A stretch of 50,673 bases of DNA from Ruminiclostridium sp. (GCA_017635095.1 JAGBMA010000174.1:1-50673); one strand, 5' to 3'. Counted from the stretch's first letter, positions 8,296 through 16,790 are shown. Notes: generated by a model from the sequence alone, not told the origin. A program made the numbers and translations.

Positions 8296-8931
8296 TCATA
8301 TCCGACTCTCCGATCTCATGAAAAGCTCAAGTTCTTTATGAAACAGTTCAAATGCTGAATTTTCATCATCGTTCATTTCAGTCAGATACCTGTCCCACAA
8401 AACAGAGCCGGTAACATTGTATTTCGCGGCAAGCCATTCGTTGAACCTGTCATATTCCGATTTGCCGTAATCAATATTCTCGCTCCTTGCGAGCTCCTGA
8501 TACCCCTCCAAAAAACAGCGGAGCCCGATCAGCGATCTTTCACCTATGTACATTCCGGGTTTTTCCATGACCTTCATCATCACGTCCAGAATACCGGGAC
8601 TTTCCGATACGATGAACTTTCTGTCGGATCCCGGGATACCGCCGTCCGCGACGTAACGTTCGACCCGCATTTTAAGGTCGTATTTCTGCCGCAGTACGAC
8701 GATCGTGTTCATCATCGGGGACGCGTGGTGCAGATCTATCGCAGCCTGATCCTCCCATGAATCTATAAGCAGAACGGTTTCCGGGGAATCAAGGGGCTGA
8801 AAATATTCATACCTCAGATTTCCCTTTTCACTGCGGATCTTATCTACCGTCCCACTTGCGACCATTTCCTCCGCGAATTTTCTTGCGTTTCCGTTTTCTC
8901 CGCTGTAATAAATATTTACTGTTATACTCAT
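8296..8931 (-). CDS. antibiotic-biosynthesis-monooxygenase-like protein with extra C-terminal domain
   Basis: 211 residues. Residues 1-97 look like a ferredoxin-like ABM/YgiN fold (VNIYYSGENGNARKFAEE, then YEYFQPLDSPETVLLIDSW and HHASPMM), a class of cofactor-free quinol or small-aromatic monooxygenases. Residues 98-211 are a separate module containing a KPGMYIGERSLIGLRCFLEG stretch, seen in unrelated bacterial proteins of unknown role. The ATG overlaps the TetR stop by 4 bases (ATGA), so the two are translationally coupled. Context with a CMD-cupin protein and a TetR repressor suggests a detoxification unit. The function of the second half is unknown. Confidence 0.75.
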   Translation of the reverse strand: MSITVNIYYSGENGNARKFAEEMVASGTVDKIRSEKGNLRYEYFQPLDSPETVLLIDSWEDQAAIDLHHASPMMNTIVVLRQKYDLKMRVERYVADGGIPGSDRKFIVSESPGILDVMMKVMEKPGMYIGERSLIGLRCFLEGYQELARSENIDYGKSEYDRFNEWLAAKYNVTGSVLWDRYLTEMNDDENSAFELFHKELELFMRSESRI

Positions 8932-9554
8932 TTTTCCACCAACATCTTTCTTACGCAGTTATATATCATCTTATAGACCGAACACTTCGTGAATTTCACG
9001 CCCGCTTCTTCCATTGCCGCAAGCTGTTTTTCGGTGGTCACGGCATACGGATAGATACCGAACATAAACGGGAAAAACACGAATATAAAGCGTTCCCGCG
9101 CGTCCTCGTCCATTTCCGGACAGAACTTCGTCAGGCATTTTCTCACCGCGTCAAGGGAACCGCCGTAGGATCTCTTGAACTCCGTCAGGCGCTCGGGGCG
9201 GGAATTTTCCTCCATGTCGTAATGGTTCATCGACAGCAGCTTCAGGAGCCGGGGGCGGTTTTCGAGGGAGTGGGCTATCGCTCCCGCAAGCTCGTCGGCG
9301 GTAAGGGTATCGTTGTCGTGTATGACAGCCAGCAGGTCGGCGTTCCAGAGATCATACTCACGCTGCATAAGCGCAAGGAATATCTCTTCTTTCGTCCGGA
9401 AATAGTTATAGATCGACGGGCGGGAAAACGACGTTTCCCGGCTTATATCCCCAAGCGTGATATCCCGGAAATTCATTGTGCCGTAGAGCTTCTCACAGGC
9501 GTTTATTATCTCGTCTTTGCGCGAATTGGTAAGTTCTCTCGATCCTTTTGGCAT
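8928..9554 (-). CDS. TetR/AcrR family transcriptional regulator
   Basis: 208 residues from the ATG at 9554, set by GGAGGA 4 bases upstream; longer starts have no ribosome site. The N-terminal helix-turn-helix (about 10-55) has the usual TetR pattern: INACEKLY, then ITLGDISRETSFSRPSIYNYF and RTKEEIFLALM. The C-terminal ligand domain has no family match I can name. It is first in an operon with the ABM-like and CMD-cupin genes, so it most likely represses its own promoter at 9680-9707. The divergent promoter at 9866 may also be under its control, but I found no clear palindrome to prove it. Confidence 0.9.
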   Translation of the reverse strand: MPKGSRELTNSRKDEIINACEKLYGTMNFRDITLGDISRETSFSRPSIYNYFRTKEEIFLALMQREYDLWNADLLAVIHDNDTLTADELAGAIAHSLENRPRLLKLLSMNHYDMEENSRPERLTEFKRSYGGSLDAVRKCLTKFCPEMDEDARERFIFVFFPFMFGIYPYAVTTEKQLAAMEEAGVKFTKCSVYKMIYNCVRKMLVEK

Positions 9555-9679
9555 GATCTCCTCCTGTTTTACGGCGCCGGCAGAATGCGGCGGGACGGGG
9601 CGGGCAAAAATCTCTGACACATCGTTGTATCAGGCGCAGGCATTTCGGTCGATATGCCCGCGATATACCCACAAATACT

Positions 9680-9707
9680 ATTATACACGATTCTGACGAA
9701 ATGTCAA
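9680..9707 (-). promoter_or_regulatory. promoter of the TetR operon
   Basis: Minus strand TTGACA (9707-9702), 16-base spacer, TATAAT (9685-9680). The leader to the TetR start is about 120 bases. Confidence 0.75.
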
Positions 9708-9865
9708 TACCGCAGCGGGATTTTTCCGGTACATACAGTCCGCAGTTCCGCGTGATCGCAGGACAGAACGGGGAGCAGGACAGATAAAATGCACCAAATT
9801 TTATAACGACAGACGCCCCGGAGACAGAATTTTGCACGAAAATCAGTTGTACAGCGATCGGGGTC

Positions 9866-9895
9866 TTGATTTTACCTCAGGATATATGGTATAAT
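9866..9895 (+). promoter_or_regulatory. promoter of the DUF2798-like gene
   Basis: TTGATT (9866-9871), 18-base spacer, TATAAT (9890-9895). The start site would be near 9902, leaving a leader of about 125 bases. Confidence 0.7.
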
Positions 9896-9926
9896 GTGAA
9901 GAAAATAAGAAAAACAACGCAACGAC

Positions 9927-9999
9927 ACACGCAGCAGGGTCCCGCCCCGCATAAGTCTGATCACGGTAACGCGGACAGCTTATGACGCTGCGTGTTTTT
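9927..9999 (+). promoter_or_regulatory. structured leader with intrinsic terminator before the DUF2798-like gene
   Basis: ACACGCAGC (9927-9935) pairs perfectly with GCTGCGTGT (9987-9995), followed at once by five T (9995-9999). The 51-base interior forms a second stem, CATAAG with CTTATG, closed further by TCTG/CAG. There is no gene between the promoter at 9866 and this structure, so it would stop transcription early unless switched. The layout is that of a riboswitch or attenuator; I could not match it to a known class. Confidence 0.55.
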
Positions 10000-10025
10000 G
10001 TCTGCAAAAGAAAGGAACAGAAGAT

Positions 10026-10604
10026 ATGCCACAGAATCAGTTTCAGAGAATGATGTTCGCACTTATGACGGTCATCATCACCGTCCATGCCTATGTGTTC
10101 TACAGCCTTTATGTGATAAACGGCGCAACGCTTATGTCGGTAACGGGGAAAGATACCGTGATAGGCGCGATAGACGCTATGGGCGGAGTTTATATGTTCG
10201 GTACGAACCTGCCGATATGGGCTGTTGTCGCAGTCGAATTCGTTTTCGCCTACACCCTTGAGATATTCGTCGGGAGCCCCCTTTCATTCAGGCTCGCAAG
10301 CAAGGTCTTCGACCCTGCAAAGACCCACCCCGTTTTGTTCGAGACCGCGATAATCTGCGCCACAGTCGGGATAATGTGCCCCGCCATGAGCTTTATCGCA
10401 GCGTTCCTCTACTATCCCTATTACGCGGGATTTTCGGTCGTAACGCTTCTCGCCAACTGGCTCAGGCTCGTATGCTTCAATTTCCCGTTCGCGTTCTTCT
10501 CACAGCTTTTCTTCATTCAGCCGCTTATCCGTACCCTCTTCAAGCTCATTTTCGTCAGAAAAAACACCGGGGTCAGCAACACAGCCGCTCAGTCCGAACA
10601 GTGA
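10026..10604 (+). CDS. DUF2798-like four-helix membrane protein
   Basis: 192 residues, largely hydrophobic, with about four membrane helices arranged as two similar halves: F-x-R-MMFALMTVIITVHAY near the start, and IICATVGIMCPAMSFIAAF in the second half. This resembles proteins with DUF2798 repeats, of unknown function. A purine-rich AAAGGAAC lies about 8 bases before the ATG. It stands alone between a terminator-containing leader and its own terminator and is divergent from the TetR operon. Transport or membrane sensing of a small molecule is possible but not shown. Confidence 0.75.
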   Translation: MPQNQFQRMMFALMTVIITVHAYVFYSLYVINGATLMSVTGKDTVIGAIDAMGGVYMFGTNLPIWAVVAVEFVFAYTLEIFVGSPLSFRLASKVFDPAKTHPVLFETAIICATVGIMCPAMSFIAAFLYYPYYAGFSVVTLLANWLRLVCFNFPFAFFSQLFFIQPLIRTLFKLIFVRKNTGVSNTAAQSEQ

Positions 10605-10623
10605 TACCCGCGCATTGTAATAT

Positions 10624-10652
10624 CCCGGTCACCGATACCGGGGTATTTTTTT
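10624..10652 (+). terminator. intrinsic terminator after the DUF2798-like gene
   Basis: CCCGGT (10624-10629) pairs with ACCGGG (10637-10642) over a 7-base loop, followed by seven T (10646-10652). Confidence 0.85.
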
Positions 10653-10737
10653 ATCCCGTTCGTGAGGTACGCAGAAAAAGACGGAACGTGCAGAAAATTT
10701 CGGAAAAACCGCAACGCACAACCCGTTTTTGATATAA

Positions 10738-10771
10738 GGGAACCTCTAAAAACCCGATTTGAGAGAAAAAG
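10738..10771 (+). repeat. dispersed repeat terminal module, copy R2
   Basis: GGGAACCTCTAAAAACCC then GATTTGAGAGAAAAAG: the terminal module of the repeat family without its hairpin body. It differs from R1 and R5 by one base (CCCG for CCCA). It lies between two terminators, preceded by ATAA as in copies R1 and R4. Confidence 0.8.
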
Positions 10772-10784
10772 CAGCCGAAGGATA

Positions 10785-10820
10785 CAAAAAACCGTGTGCG
10801 GAGAACCGTACACGGATTTT
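10785..10820. terminator. bidirectional intrinsic terminator
   Basis: CCGTGT-G-CGG pairs with CCG-T-ACACGG (10792-10815). Six A precede it and five T follow it on the plus strand, so it can end transcripts from both sides. Its main client is the lipoprotein gene ending at 10850. Confidence 0.8.
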
Positions 10821-10849
10821 TGCTTTTCCGGACGCCGGAGGGGGCACTT

Positions 10850-12241
10850 TTATCCGACTGTCTCCGGCATAAGATCGGGGTGCATGAGTCTGTTGTGATC
10901 CGTGAAGTCGCGGATCGCTTTCCGGGTGTTGTTTTCGGTCACAACGCTTCCGTCTTTCCCGCTTATACAGGGACTCCATTCAAGAAGCTCGCCGCTGCTG
11001 TCGGTGAGCCGCACTATAACATCGGGCATTATCTCGCTGCGGTTGCATTTGAGCAGTACCGGGCGCAGGTCATCGTCCCGGCTGTACAGAACGTCGCCCT
11101 CTTTCGCTTCACCGGTGGTTTCATCGTACACAAGCTCCGATATCGTGATACTGCCGTGGACATCGGACGGGAGAAGCAGATAAAGCTCCTGACCGCCGCC
11201 GGAGGTAACGAAGCTGTCGGAGGGGAAGCTCCTGAGATACCGGACTTTCCTGTCCATATCCGTGATCTCGAACATACGGAGATAGAGGTCGCGGAAGTTA
11301 TCGAAATTATCCATGTCCGGTTCGACATAGCCTATGTACCAGAAGCCGAGCATCTCCCCGTTCTCGCGCAGGGTGCCGAGCTCCTTTATCGCGGGCATGG
11401 AACCGAACGTGTTCGGGTACGGCATTTCTGCCCACTCGCCGTCGAACATGGCAAGATCTATCGGGTTGCCGTCGCTGTCATTGCCCGTCGCGGTGTATCT
11501 GTCAAGAAAATACCATGCAACGATAGACCGTGCATCGCTTTCTTCAGCAGGATCGCGCAGGATAACGGATATCTTGTCGAACTCGAACGCGGTCTCGACT
11601 GTGGGATCCGCGATGCTGTACTGACCCATTCCGTAGAGAAACTTCGACATAAGCCCGAGGGAGTAGTTGTCGTAGAAGCTGAATTCGTCCGCAGAAGAGA
11701 GATACTCCCATTCCTCGGTCGTATCGGAACCGTCCCACTGCACCATGAAACGATCGTCTTCCGGGGCTCCGTCAACGAGCTCCATATAGCTGTACGAGCC
11801 GACTCCGCCCATTTCAAAGCGGAACCTTTCCGGCGAGCCGTCTTCCCTTTCATAGCCGAAGCCTACGCCGATACCCATGCTCTGTGACATAGTCGAGCCG
11901 CTCCCGTCCTCACGGAAACAGTAGTATGTTTCATCATAGTCCGCGCTTCCCCGCTCGCCTCTTGCGATCCACACGCCTGTCCTGAACGGGTACTTTTCCT
12001 GTTCGCCGGTGCTTTCCGACGCAGCTGCAGTCTGCCCGGCTGTCGTTGTTTCTGCGGCAGTCGTTGTCTGCTCCACGGTGGTGGTGGTCTGCTCTGCGGC
12101 GGCTGCGGTCTGCTCCGCAGCGGTCATTGTCTGCTCCACGGTGGTGGTTTGTGCAGGCGAATTGCCCTGCGCACAGCCGGAGACTGCGATCACGGCTGCG
12201 CACAAAAGCGCTCCGGTACCGAATTTAATTGCATTTTTCAT
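10850..12241 (-). CDS. secreted lipoprotein of unknown function
   Basis: 463 residues from the ATG at 12241 (AAGGAG 9 bases upstream). A signal peptide ends in a lipobox V-S-G-C23, so the mature protein is anchored in the outer leaflet of the cytoplasmic membrane. Residues 32-80 are a Thr/Ala/Glu/Gln-rich linker built of repeated VEQT and AEQT units, encoded by a degenerate tandem repeat at about 12010-12150. The remaining 380 residues are a folded acidic domain rich in aromatic residues and Asp, with no motif I recognise. It starts 20 bases after the zinc-ribbon gene and is co-transcribed with it. Both are predicted envelope proteins, so a shared surface function is likely but unknown. Confidence 0.85.
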   Translation of the reverse strand: MKNAIKFGTGALLCAAVIAVSGCAQGNSPAQTTTVEQTMTAAEQTAAAAEQTTTTVEQTTTAAETTTAGQTAAASESTGEQEKYPFRTGVWIARGERGSADYDETYYCFREDGSGSTMSQSMGIGVGFGYEREDGSPERFRFEMGGVGSYSYMELVDGAPEDDRFMVQWDGSDTTEEWEYLSSADEFSFYDNYSLGLMSKFLYGMGQYSIADPTVETAFEFDKISVILRDPAEESDARSIVAWYFLDRYTATGNDSDGNPIDLAMFDGEWAEMPYPNTFGSMPAIKELGTLRENGEMLGFWYIGYVEPDMDNFDNFRDLYLRMFEITDMDRKVRYLRSFPSDSFVTSGGGQELYLLLPSDVHGSITISELVYDETTGEAKEGDVLYSRDDDLRPVLLKCNRSEIMPDVIVRLTDSSGELLEWSPCISGKDGSVVTENNTRKAIRDFTDHNRLMHPDLMPETVG

Positions 12242-12261
12242 AGGATCATGCTCCTTTCGCA

Positions 12262-13218
12262 TCATATCCTTATCCCGTCATCTTTGGTGTCGTTTCTCAC
12301 GGTGGTGAAGTCGCTGAGCAGCCAGTCGAAGCTGCCGGAAGTTACCGTACTTCCGCAGTATCCGCACTTGCCGGAGCTTGCTATATCGAGGGGCGCTCCG
12401 CAGTTCGGACAGTATTTCGGCTGATCGGGTCTTCGTTCCACGCTTCTCATGAACTTCATCAGATAGCGCATTTTCCACATGGTGGTCTTGTCGCCCCTGA
12501 TGATGCTTCCGGTGTTGTCATCGACCTGATAGTCAATATACTGGGTGTTCAGATATACCGTGATGTATTCGTACTCGCGGTCACGCACATAGCTCGTGAG
12601 GTACACGTTCCGGAAAGTGTAGTTCTCGTAATGATATGTAACGTGCTGGTCGATCTTTGCCTGCACCTGACGCAGGGTGGTGCTGTAGAGGTTGTTGTGC
12701 ATCAGACCGCGCACAGGTTCAAGGTCTTTCGCGCACCATGCGTCCTGCACAGCGATAAAGGTATTCTTCGCGAATGTGAGCATTTCTTCGCTGCTGAACG
12801 AGGGGTCGAATCTCTGCACCGCATCACGTATATCAACATTGCGGTTAGGCACTGTGACCTGTCGGGAACGGGGTGCCGTCAGCTTTTTTTTGGACGATTT
12901 CAGGGGCTTGTTTGCCCAGATTCCTACGATTATGAGCGCTGCTGCCACAACAGCTACTGTGATGAGGGTCTCCTCCCATGTCATATCGCTGCTGCCGCCG
13001 GAGCTTCCGTAATAATGATCATCGGCATCGTAGCTGTTTGAATAGCCTCCACCGTAACTGTAATCATCATCGTCATCGTAATCCCACGAGCTTCCGCCGT
13101 AATCGTAGCCACCGCCACCGTAGTCATAGTCATTGGCATCAAAAGCGGAAGCGCCGGCACAGAGCAGCACAGCTGTCAGCAGTAGAGACGATACCGCAGT
13201 CAACGGTCGTTTTTTCAT
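12262..13218 (-). CDS. membrane protein with Tim44-like domain and C-terminal zinc ribbon
   Basis: 318 residues. Signal peptide (1-25), an extracellular Gly/Tyr/Asp-rich low-complexity stretch (about 26-80, repeated YDYGG and DDDDDYSYGG units), one membrane helix (about 86-107), a cytoplasmic Tim44-like domain (about 130-260: FDPSFSSEEMLTFAKNTF, VQDAWCAKDLEPVR) and a zinc ribbon C270-P-N-C273 with C285-G-Y-C288. Tim44-like domains with zinc ribbons occur in many Firmicutes proteins of uncharacterised role. AAAGGA lies 6 bases before the ATG. It leads an operon with the lipoprotein gene. Confidence 0.82.
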   Translation of the reverse strand: MKKRPLTAVSSLLLTAVLLCAGASAFDANDYDYGGGGYDYGGSSWDYDDDDDYSYGGGYSNSYDADDHYYGSSGGSSDMTWEETLITVAVVAAALIIVGIWANKPLKSSKKKLTAPRSRQVTVPNRNVDIRDAVQRFDPSFSSEEMLTFAKNTFIAVQDAWCAKDLEPVRGLMHNNLYSTTLRQVQAKIDQHVTYHYENYTFRNVYLTSYVRDREYEYITVYLNTQYIDYQVDDNTGSIIRGDKTTMWKMRYLMKFMRSVERRPDQPKYCPNCGAPLDIASSGKCGYCGSTVTSGSFDWLLSDFTTVRNDTKDDGIRI

Positions 13219-13255
13219 TTTCTGTCCTTTTCCGTAAATAGTATAACTATATATT

Positions 13256-13283
13256 ATTATATCACATGATCGTGATATATCAA
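13256..13283 (-). promoter_or_regulatory. promoter with palindromic operator for the Tim44-like operon
   Basis: Minus strand TTGATA (13283-13278), 16-base spacer, TATAAT (13261-13256). The spacer is almost filled by a perfect 7-base inverted repeat, ATATCAC (13259-13265) and GTGATAT (13272-13278), 6 bases apart, overlapping the -10 box. This is a good site for a dimeric repressor; the protein is not identified. Confidence 0.65.
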
Positions 13284-13363
13284 GCCCCTGAATGTGACGG
13301 GTCTTACTTCCGATCAGGCAGTTCGGCCGGCGTACAGCGCCGTATCATGCGCTGAAACAGCGC

Positions 13364-15043
13364 TCAGGCTTTTATTGTTTTTCCCACATTTATGAAGTGG
13401 TCTGCGACCCTTTCCGCGTCGGACGAAAGCGAAAGGTACTGAGCTCCGACATCGGCGGTACATACGCCCTCGCTGAGGCGCCGGATATGGTTATCCGCCA
13501 TTTCGGAGGTGATGATATCGACCTGGTCTTCCGCTTCAAGAGCAAGTCTGAGAGCATTCGTATCGCCGCTGATGTAGGCTCTGACGATATGCCCGAACAG
13601 CTCCTCTATAAGCTCGCGCACTGCTTTTATCTCGCTTATCGCCTCATCGGAGAACTTCTCGTCCGCCGCTTTCAGGTGCTCCGCGTACTCGACGATATTC
13701 TCCGCATAGTCGCCGACTCGTTCAAGATCGGTAACTGCATGAAAAGCGGTAGAGATATACTTCACATCGCGGGCACTGAGCTGGGTGTTTGAAAGCTTTA
13801 CAAGGAAATCAACTATCTTGTGATTAAGGAAATTGAGTTCTTCCTCGTTGGCGCGGAACTGGTCGATATCGGTGAAATCGAGTGTGCAGATGATATGGCA
13901 GGAAAGCGAGAAATTCTGCATCGCTATCTCCGCCATATTGACTATCTCGTTTTTCGCCTGCTGGACCGCGACAGGCGGGGTCGCAAGCATATGGTCGTCT
14001 ATATAATGCAGTTTCGGAGCGTTCCTGTCTTCCTGCACTATCTCTCTTTCGTCGGGAATAATTACCGTCACCGCACGCACCAGCATATCCGTGAGGGGCA
14101 GCACCAGTACCACCGTCAGCACGTTGAACACCGTATGGAACATAGCGAGCTGGGTCTGCGGAGCGCCGGGGAAAAGACTCTCGAACATAGTCCCGAAGTT
14201 CACCGTGCCGCCGGACAGCAGATCTGTAAGCCCGCCTACTATCGTGAATACCACGACGCCGCTGATGTTGAAGATAAGGTGGATAAGCGCAGTTCTTTTC
14301 GCGTTCTTTCCGCTGGTAAGACCTGCCATAAGCGCAACTACGCAGGAACCGATGTTTGAGCCCATCGTCAGGTAAATGCCCTGCTCAAGGGTGATGAGCC
14401 CGGAAACCACCATAGTTATCGCTACCGATGTCATAACGGAAGAGCTCTGGACTATCGCGGTAAGGATCGCGCCTATCACTATCAGGAGCACTATGTTGTC
14501 TATTCCGGCGAGGAAGTTTTTTACGCTGTCGAGCCGCGCGAAACTGTCCATAGAGCCGCTCATCATTTCAAGACCCACAAAAAGCATACCGAACCCGGCG
14601 AGGATGCCGCCGCTTTTCTTTACGGTATCGCTTTTGGCAAATGTCACGATAAATGCGCCGACACCCGCCAGCGCGGAGAAGATCACCGTAGTTGAGATCA
14701 TATCCCCGCCGAACATTCCGAGTGCTACTATCTGTCCGGTTATAGTCGTACCGATGTTTGCGCCGTAAACGATGGTCGCGGCCTGCGTGAGCGTCATTAT
14801 CCCCGCGTTTACGAAACCGATGACCATTACGGTCGTTGCGCCGGAGCTCTGGATCGCGGCAGTTCCTACCGTTCCTATGCCGACGCCGAGCAGCTTGCTC
14901 CCGGAGGCTTTCGAGAAAAGCGACTTGAGTTTGCTGCTGCTGAGCGATTCGAGATTTGCGCTCATCATGGAGCAGGCGATAAGGAATATACCTATGCCCG
15001 CCGCGAGCTGCAGTATTGCTGTCAAAACGTCTGTTGTACTCAT
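13364..15043 (-). CDS. Na/Pi cotransporter family protein with PhoU-like tail
   Basis: 559 residues. The N-terminal 320 residues are the SLC34/NptA-type transporter with the characteristic inverted QSSGATT (QSSGATTVMVIG) and QSSS (QSSSVMTSVAI) repeats and about nine membrane helices. Residues about 345-555 form a PhoU-like helical domain (ATPPVAVQQAKNEIVNMAE, SDAERVADHFINVGKTI). The protein imports inorganic phosphate with sodium, and the PhoU part probably regulates flux. AAGGAC lies 5 bases before the ATG. It follows the exported phosphatase by 96 bases on the same strand, consistent with release of phosphate outside followed by uptake. Confidence 0.93.
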   Translation of the reverse strand: MSTTDVLTAILQLAAGIGIFLIACSMMSANLESLSSSKLKSLFSKASGSKLLGVGIGTVGTAAIQSSGATTVMVIGFVNAGIMTLTQAATIVYGANIGTTITGQIVALGMFGGDMISTTVIFSALAGVGAFIVTFAKSDTVKKSGGILAGFGMLFVGLEMMSGSMDSFARLDSVKNFLAGIDNIVLLIVIGAILTAIVQSSSVMTSVAITMVVSGLITLEQGIYLTMGSNIGSCVVALMAGLTSGKNAKRTALIHLIFNISGVVVFTIVGGLTDLLSGGTVNFGTMFESLFPGAPQTQLAMFHTVFNVLTVVLVLPLTDMLVRAVTVIIPDEREIVQEDRNAPKLHYIDDHMLATPPVAVQQAKNEIVNMAEIAMQNFSLSCHIICTLDFTDIDQFRANEEELNFLNHKIVDFLVKLSNTQLSARDVKYISTAFHAVTDLERVGDYAENIVEYAEHLKAADEKFSDEAISEIKAVRELIEELFGHIVRAYISGDTNALRLALEAEDQVDIITSEMADNHIRRLSEGVCTADVGAQYLSLSSDAERVADHFINVGKTIKA

Positions 15044-15139
15044 AACTTGTCCTTATATCTGTAATTCTCCGGCAGCCGCAAATTCACCGTCGTACTGCCG
15101 TTCGCTGTACTTTCCTGCCGGATCCCGGCTTTCATCATA

Positions 15140-16492
15140 TTACGCCGCGTCTGCCGCAGCATCGCCGTACTGAGCTGCAAGATCGTCGTAGGCGGCGATA
15201 GCCTTGTCGAGCCGCTCTATCACGTCATCATATCTGTAAAGTCCGTCGGAGTTCTTCTCCATTCCCACGAATGACAGACCGTAAACTGCGGGCGGGGTGT
15301 CGAGCGTGAGGACAGACGCGTTTCTGAGCTGATCCGTGCTTTGATATACAAGCTCAACGGCTGCAAATTTATTGCCGTCCTTGTCCTCCCACTTTTCAAA
15401 CACAAGCTTTACGCCGATAGGGGTTTTCTTGTCAAGCGTGTACGGAAGCTCGTAATCCTCGGCTTCCATTGCAGTCAGGACGTTTACTATATTTGCGTCG
15501 TGTCCGCACAGGAAAGTGAACTTCCGGCTTTCGTCCGTAAACTCACTGCGGATTTCCCGGAGCAGGGGGTTTGCGGCATTTACCGCAATAAGCGGAAGTC
15601 CGTGGCGCACCATAGTGTACTTGGTCGTTATGGCGGCGATCTTTTCCCACTGTTCGGCTGTGAGCTGCTTGCCGAATGCAGCCTTTACGGGATCCGGCTC
15701 TTCGTAGTACTGAAGGATAAGCGCGTCACTCACCGAGCTTGCGGTTTTGAGCGAACCTCCGATCCTGAGCTCACTTCCCCCGACAACTTCGATAGTGGTG
15801 TCGTCGGTCACAAGATCGCTCAGCTCTCCGCTCTTGTACCCCTCAGAATCCGTATAATCCACCACATCGGCGAGCAGCTTGTAGTTTTCACCGAGCTCAC
15901 GGGCGATAGCGGCTCCGCCCGCCTGCTCAAACTGCTCCTCCACCGCCGCAATATATGCGTCGGAACAGAACTCGATCGCAGGGTCGAAGGTCGGCTGCAT
16001 CGAACCGATCTCACCGGTATGCTCTATCGTGACGTTGGCAACGGGAAGAAATCCGCTTGAAAAGTACTGTGCAGTCGCAATAGTGCGCTGTTTGGAATTG
16101 GCGTAAAATCTCACTTCATTTTCTCCGGGGACATAGTTCTCGGGGATAAGTTCTTCGGCTTCGAGCCACTTGCGGAAGTACTGACCCATTTCCGTCTCAA
16201 GCACGCCGCCTCTGAGAGAAAGCTCGCTTGCGTTTGCAGTCCAGCTGAACCACTCGTGCGGAGTGGCTATGACATTTGCCGCGCCGTTGCTCACCAGCGG
16301 AGAACGAATATTGTGCCTGCTGAACACCACCGCTTCGGTGAGCTTGTAGTCCCCGGTGTCGGGGCGGTTCGTGTACATGAGCACGGGGTTTTCCTCTGCC
16401 GGCTGTGTGTTTGCCGGCGATGTACCGCAGGCGGTAAGCTGGAAGCAGACAGCGGCCGCTGATATCAGCGATATCAGTTTGTTCTTTTTCAT
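15140..16492 (-). CDS. histidine acid phosphatase lipoprotein (clade 2)
   Basis: 450 residues. Lipobox L-T-A-C22 predicts surface anchoring. The catalytic signature reads R59-H60-N-I-R63-S-P65, with Asn where phytases and acid phosphatases usually have Gly, and the proton-donor motif appears as CGHDANI near residue 335. The family hydrolyses phosphomonoesters such as glucose-1-phosphate or inositol phosphates through a phospho-histidine; the substrate here is unknown. AAGGAA lies 6 bases before the ATG. The Na/Pi transporter gene lies directly downstream, so phosphate scavenging is a reasonable inference. Its promoter appears to have been altered by a repeat (see 16697 and 16717). Confidence 0.88.
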   Translation of the reverse strand: MKKNKLISLISAAAVCFQLTACGTSPANTQPAEENPVLMYTNRPDTGDYKLTEAVVFSRHNIRSPLVSNGAANVIATPHEWFSWTANASELSLRGGVLETEMGQYFRKWLEAEELIPENYVPGENEVRFYANSKQRTIATAQYFSSGFLPVANVTIEHTGEIGSMQPTFDPAIEFCSDAYIAAVEEQFEQAGGAAIARELGENYKLLADVVDYTDSEGYKSGELSDLVTDDTTIEVVGGSELRIGGSLKTASSVSDALILQYYEEPDPVKAAFGKQLTAEQWEKIAAITTKYTMVRHGLPLIAVNAANPLLREIRSEFTDESRKFTFLCGHDANIVNVLTAMEAEDYELPYTLDKKTPIGVKLVFEKWEDKDGNKFAAVELVYQSTDQLRNASVLTLDTPPAVYGLSFVGMEKNSDGLYRYDDVIERLDKAIAAYDDLAAQYGDAAADAA

Positions 16493-16696
16493 AAATTATT
16501 CCTTTCTTTCATAACTCTGTTATATACCGACTATATACCAACCCGACAGGCTTTTCCTTTCCCGTACAAGCGGAAGCTCATCTGTCCGGGTCTTTTATCT
16601 GCATATTCGCATACGTTATATCGGACGATCCGCCGGAAGCGAGACGAGAACAGCTGTTTTGTCACCGTTTTCCCGGGAAATCGCACTTACCGCTGT

Positions 16697-16702
16697 ATTA
16701 TA
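16697..16702 (-). promoter_or_regulatory. extended -10 box for the phosphatase gene
   Basis: TATAAT with TGC immediately before it on the minus strand. The -35 position falls at the broken end of repeat copy R3 and holds no recognisable -35 hexamer, so the promoter would rely on the extended -10. Confidence 0.45.
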
Positions 16703-16716
16703 GCATTTTTTGTCCG

Positions 16717-16790
16717 GCAGGACGCGCGCATACAAAGCGGCATAAAGTGGATAGCTCTTTTTCTCTCAAATTGGGTCTTTAGAGGTTCCC
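16717..16790 (-). repeat. dispersed repeat, truncated copy R3
   Basis: Reading the minus strand, this copy is identical to R5 (50538 onwards) for 74 bases except one substitution (AAAGACCC for AAAAACCC). It then breaks off in the middle of the first hairpin, after GCGCGCGTCCTG. It lies between the 26-residue ORF and the phosphatase promoter. Confidence 0.85.

Noticed and set aside
9708-9865. Extra small gene between the TetR promoter and the 9866 promoter
   Set aside because: Only short frames without ribosome sites; the stretch shows no recognisable feature.
10796-11887. Plus-strand open frame of 363 codons
   Set aside because: Starts inside a terminator and runs antisense to the lipoprotein gene; no protein features.
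12000-12150. Non-coding tandem repeat
   Set aside because: The repeat is in frame inside the lipoprotein gene and encodes its Thr/Ala/Glu/Gln linker.
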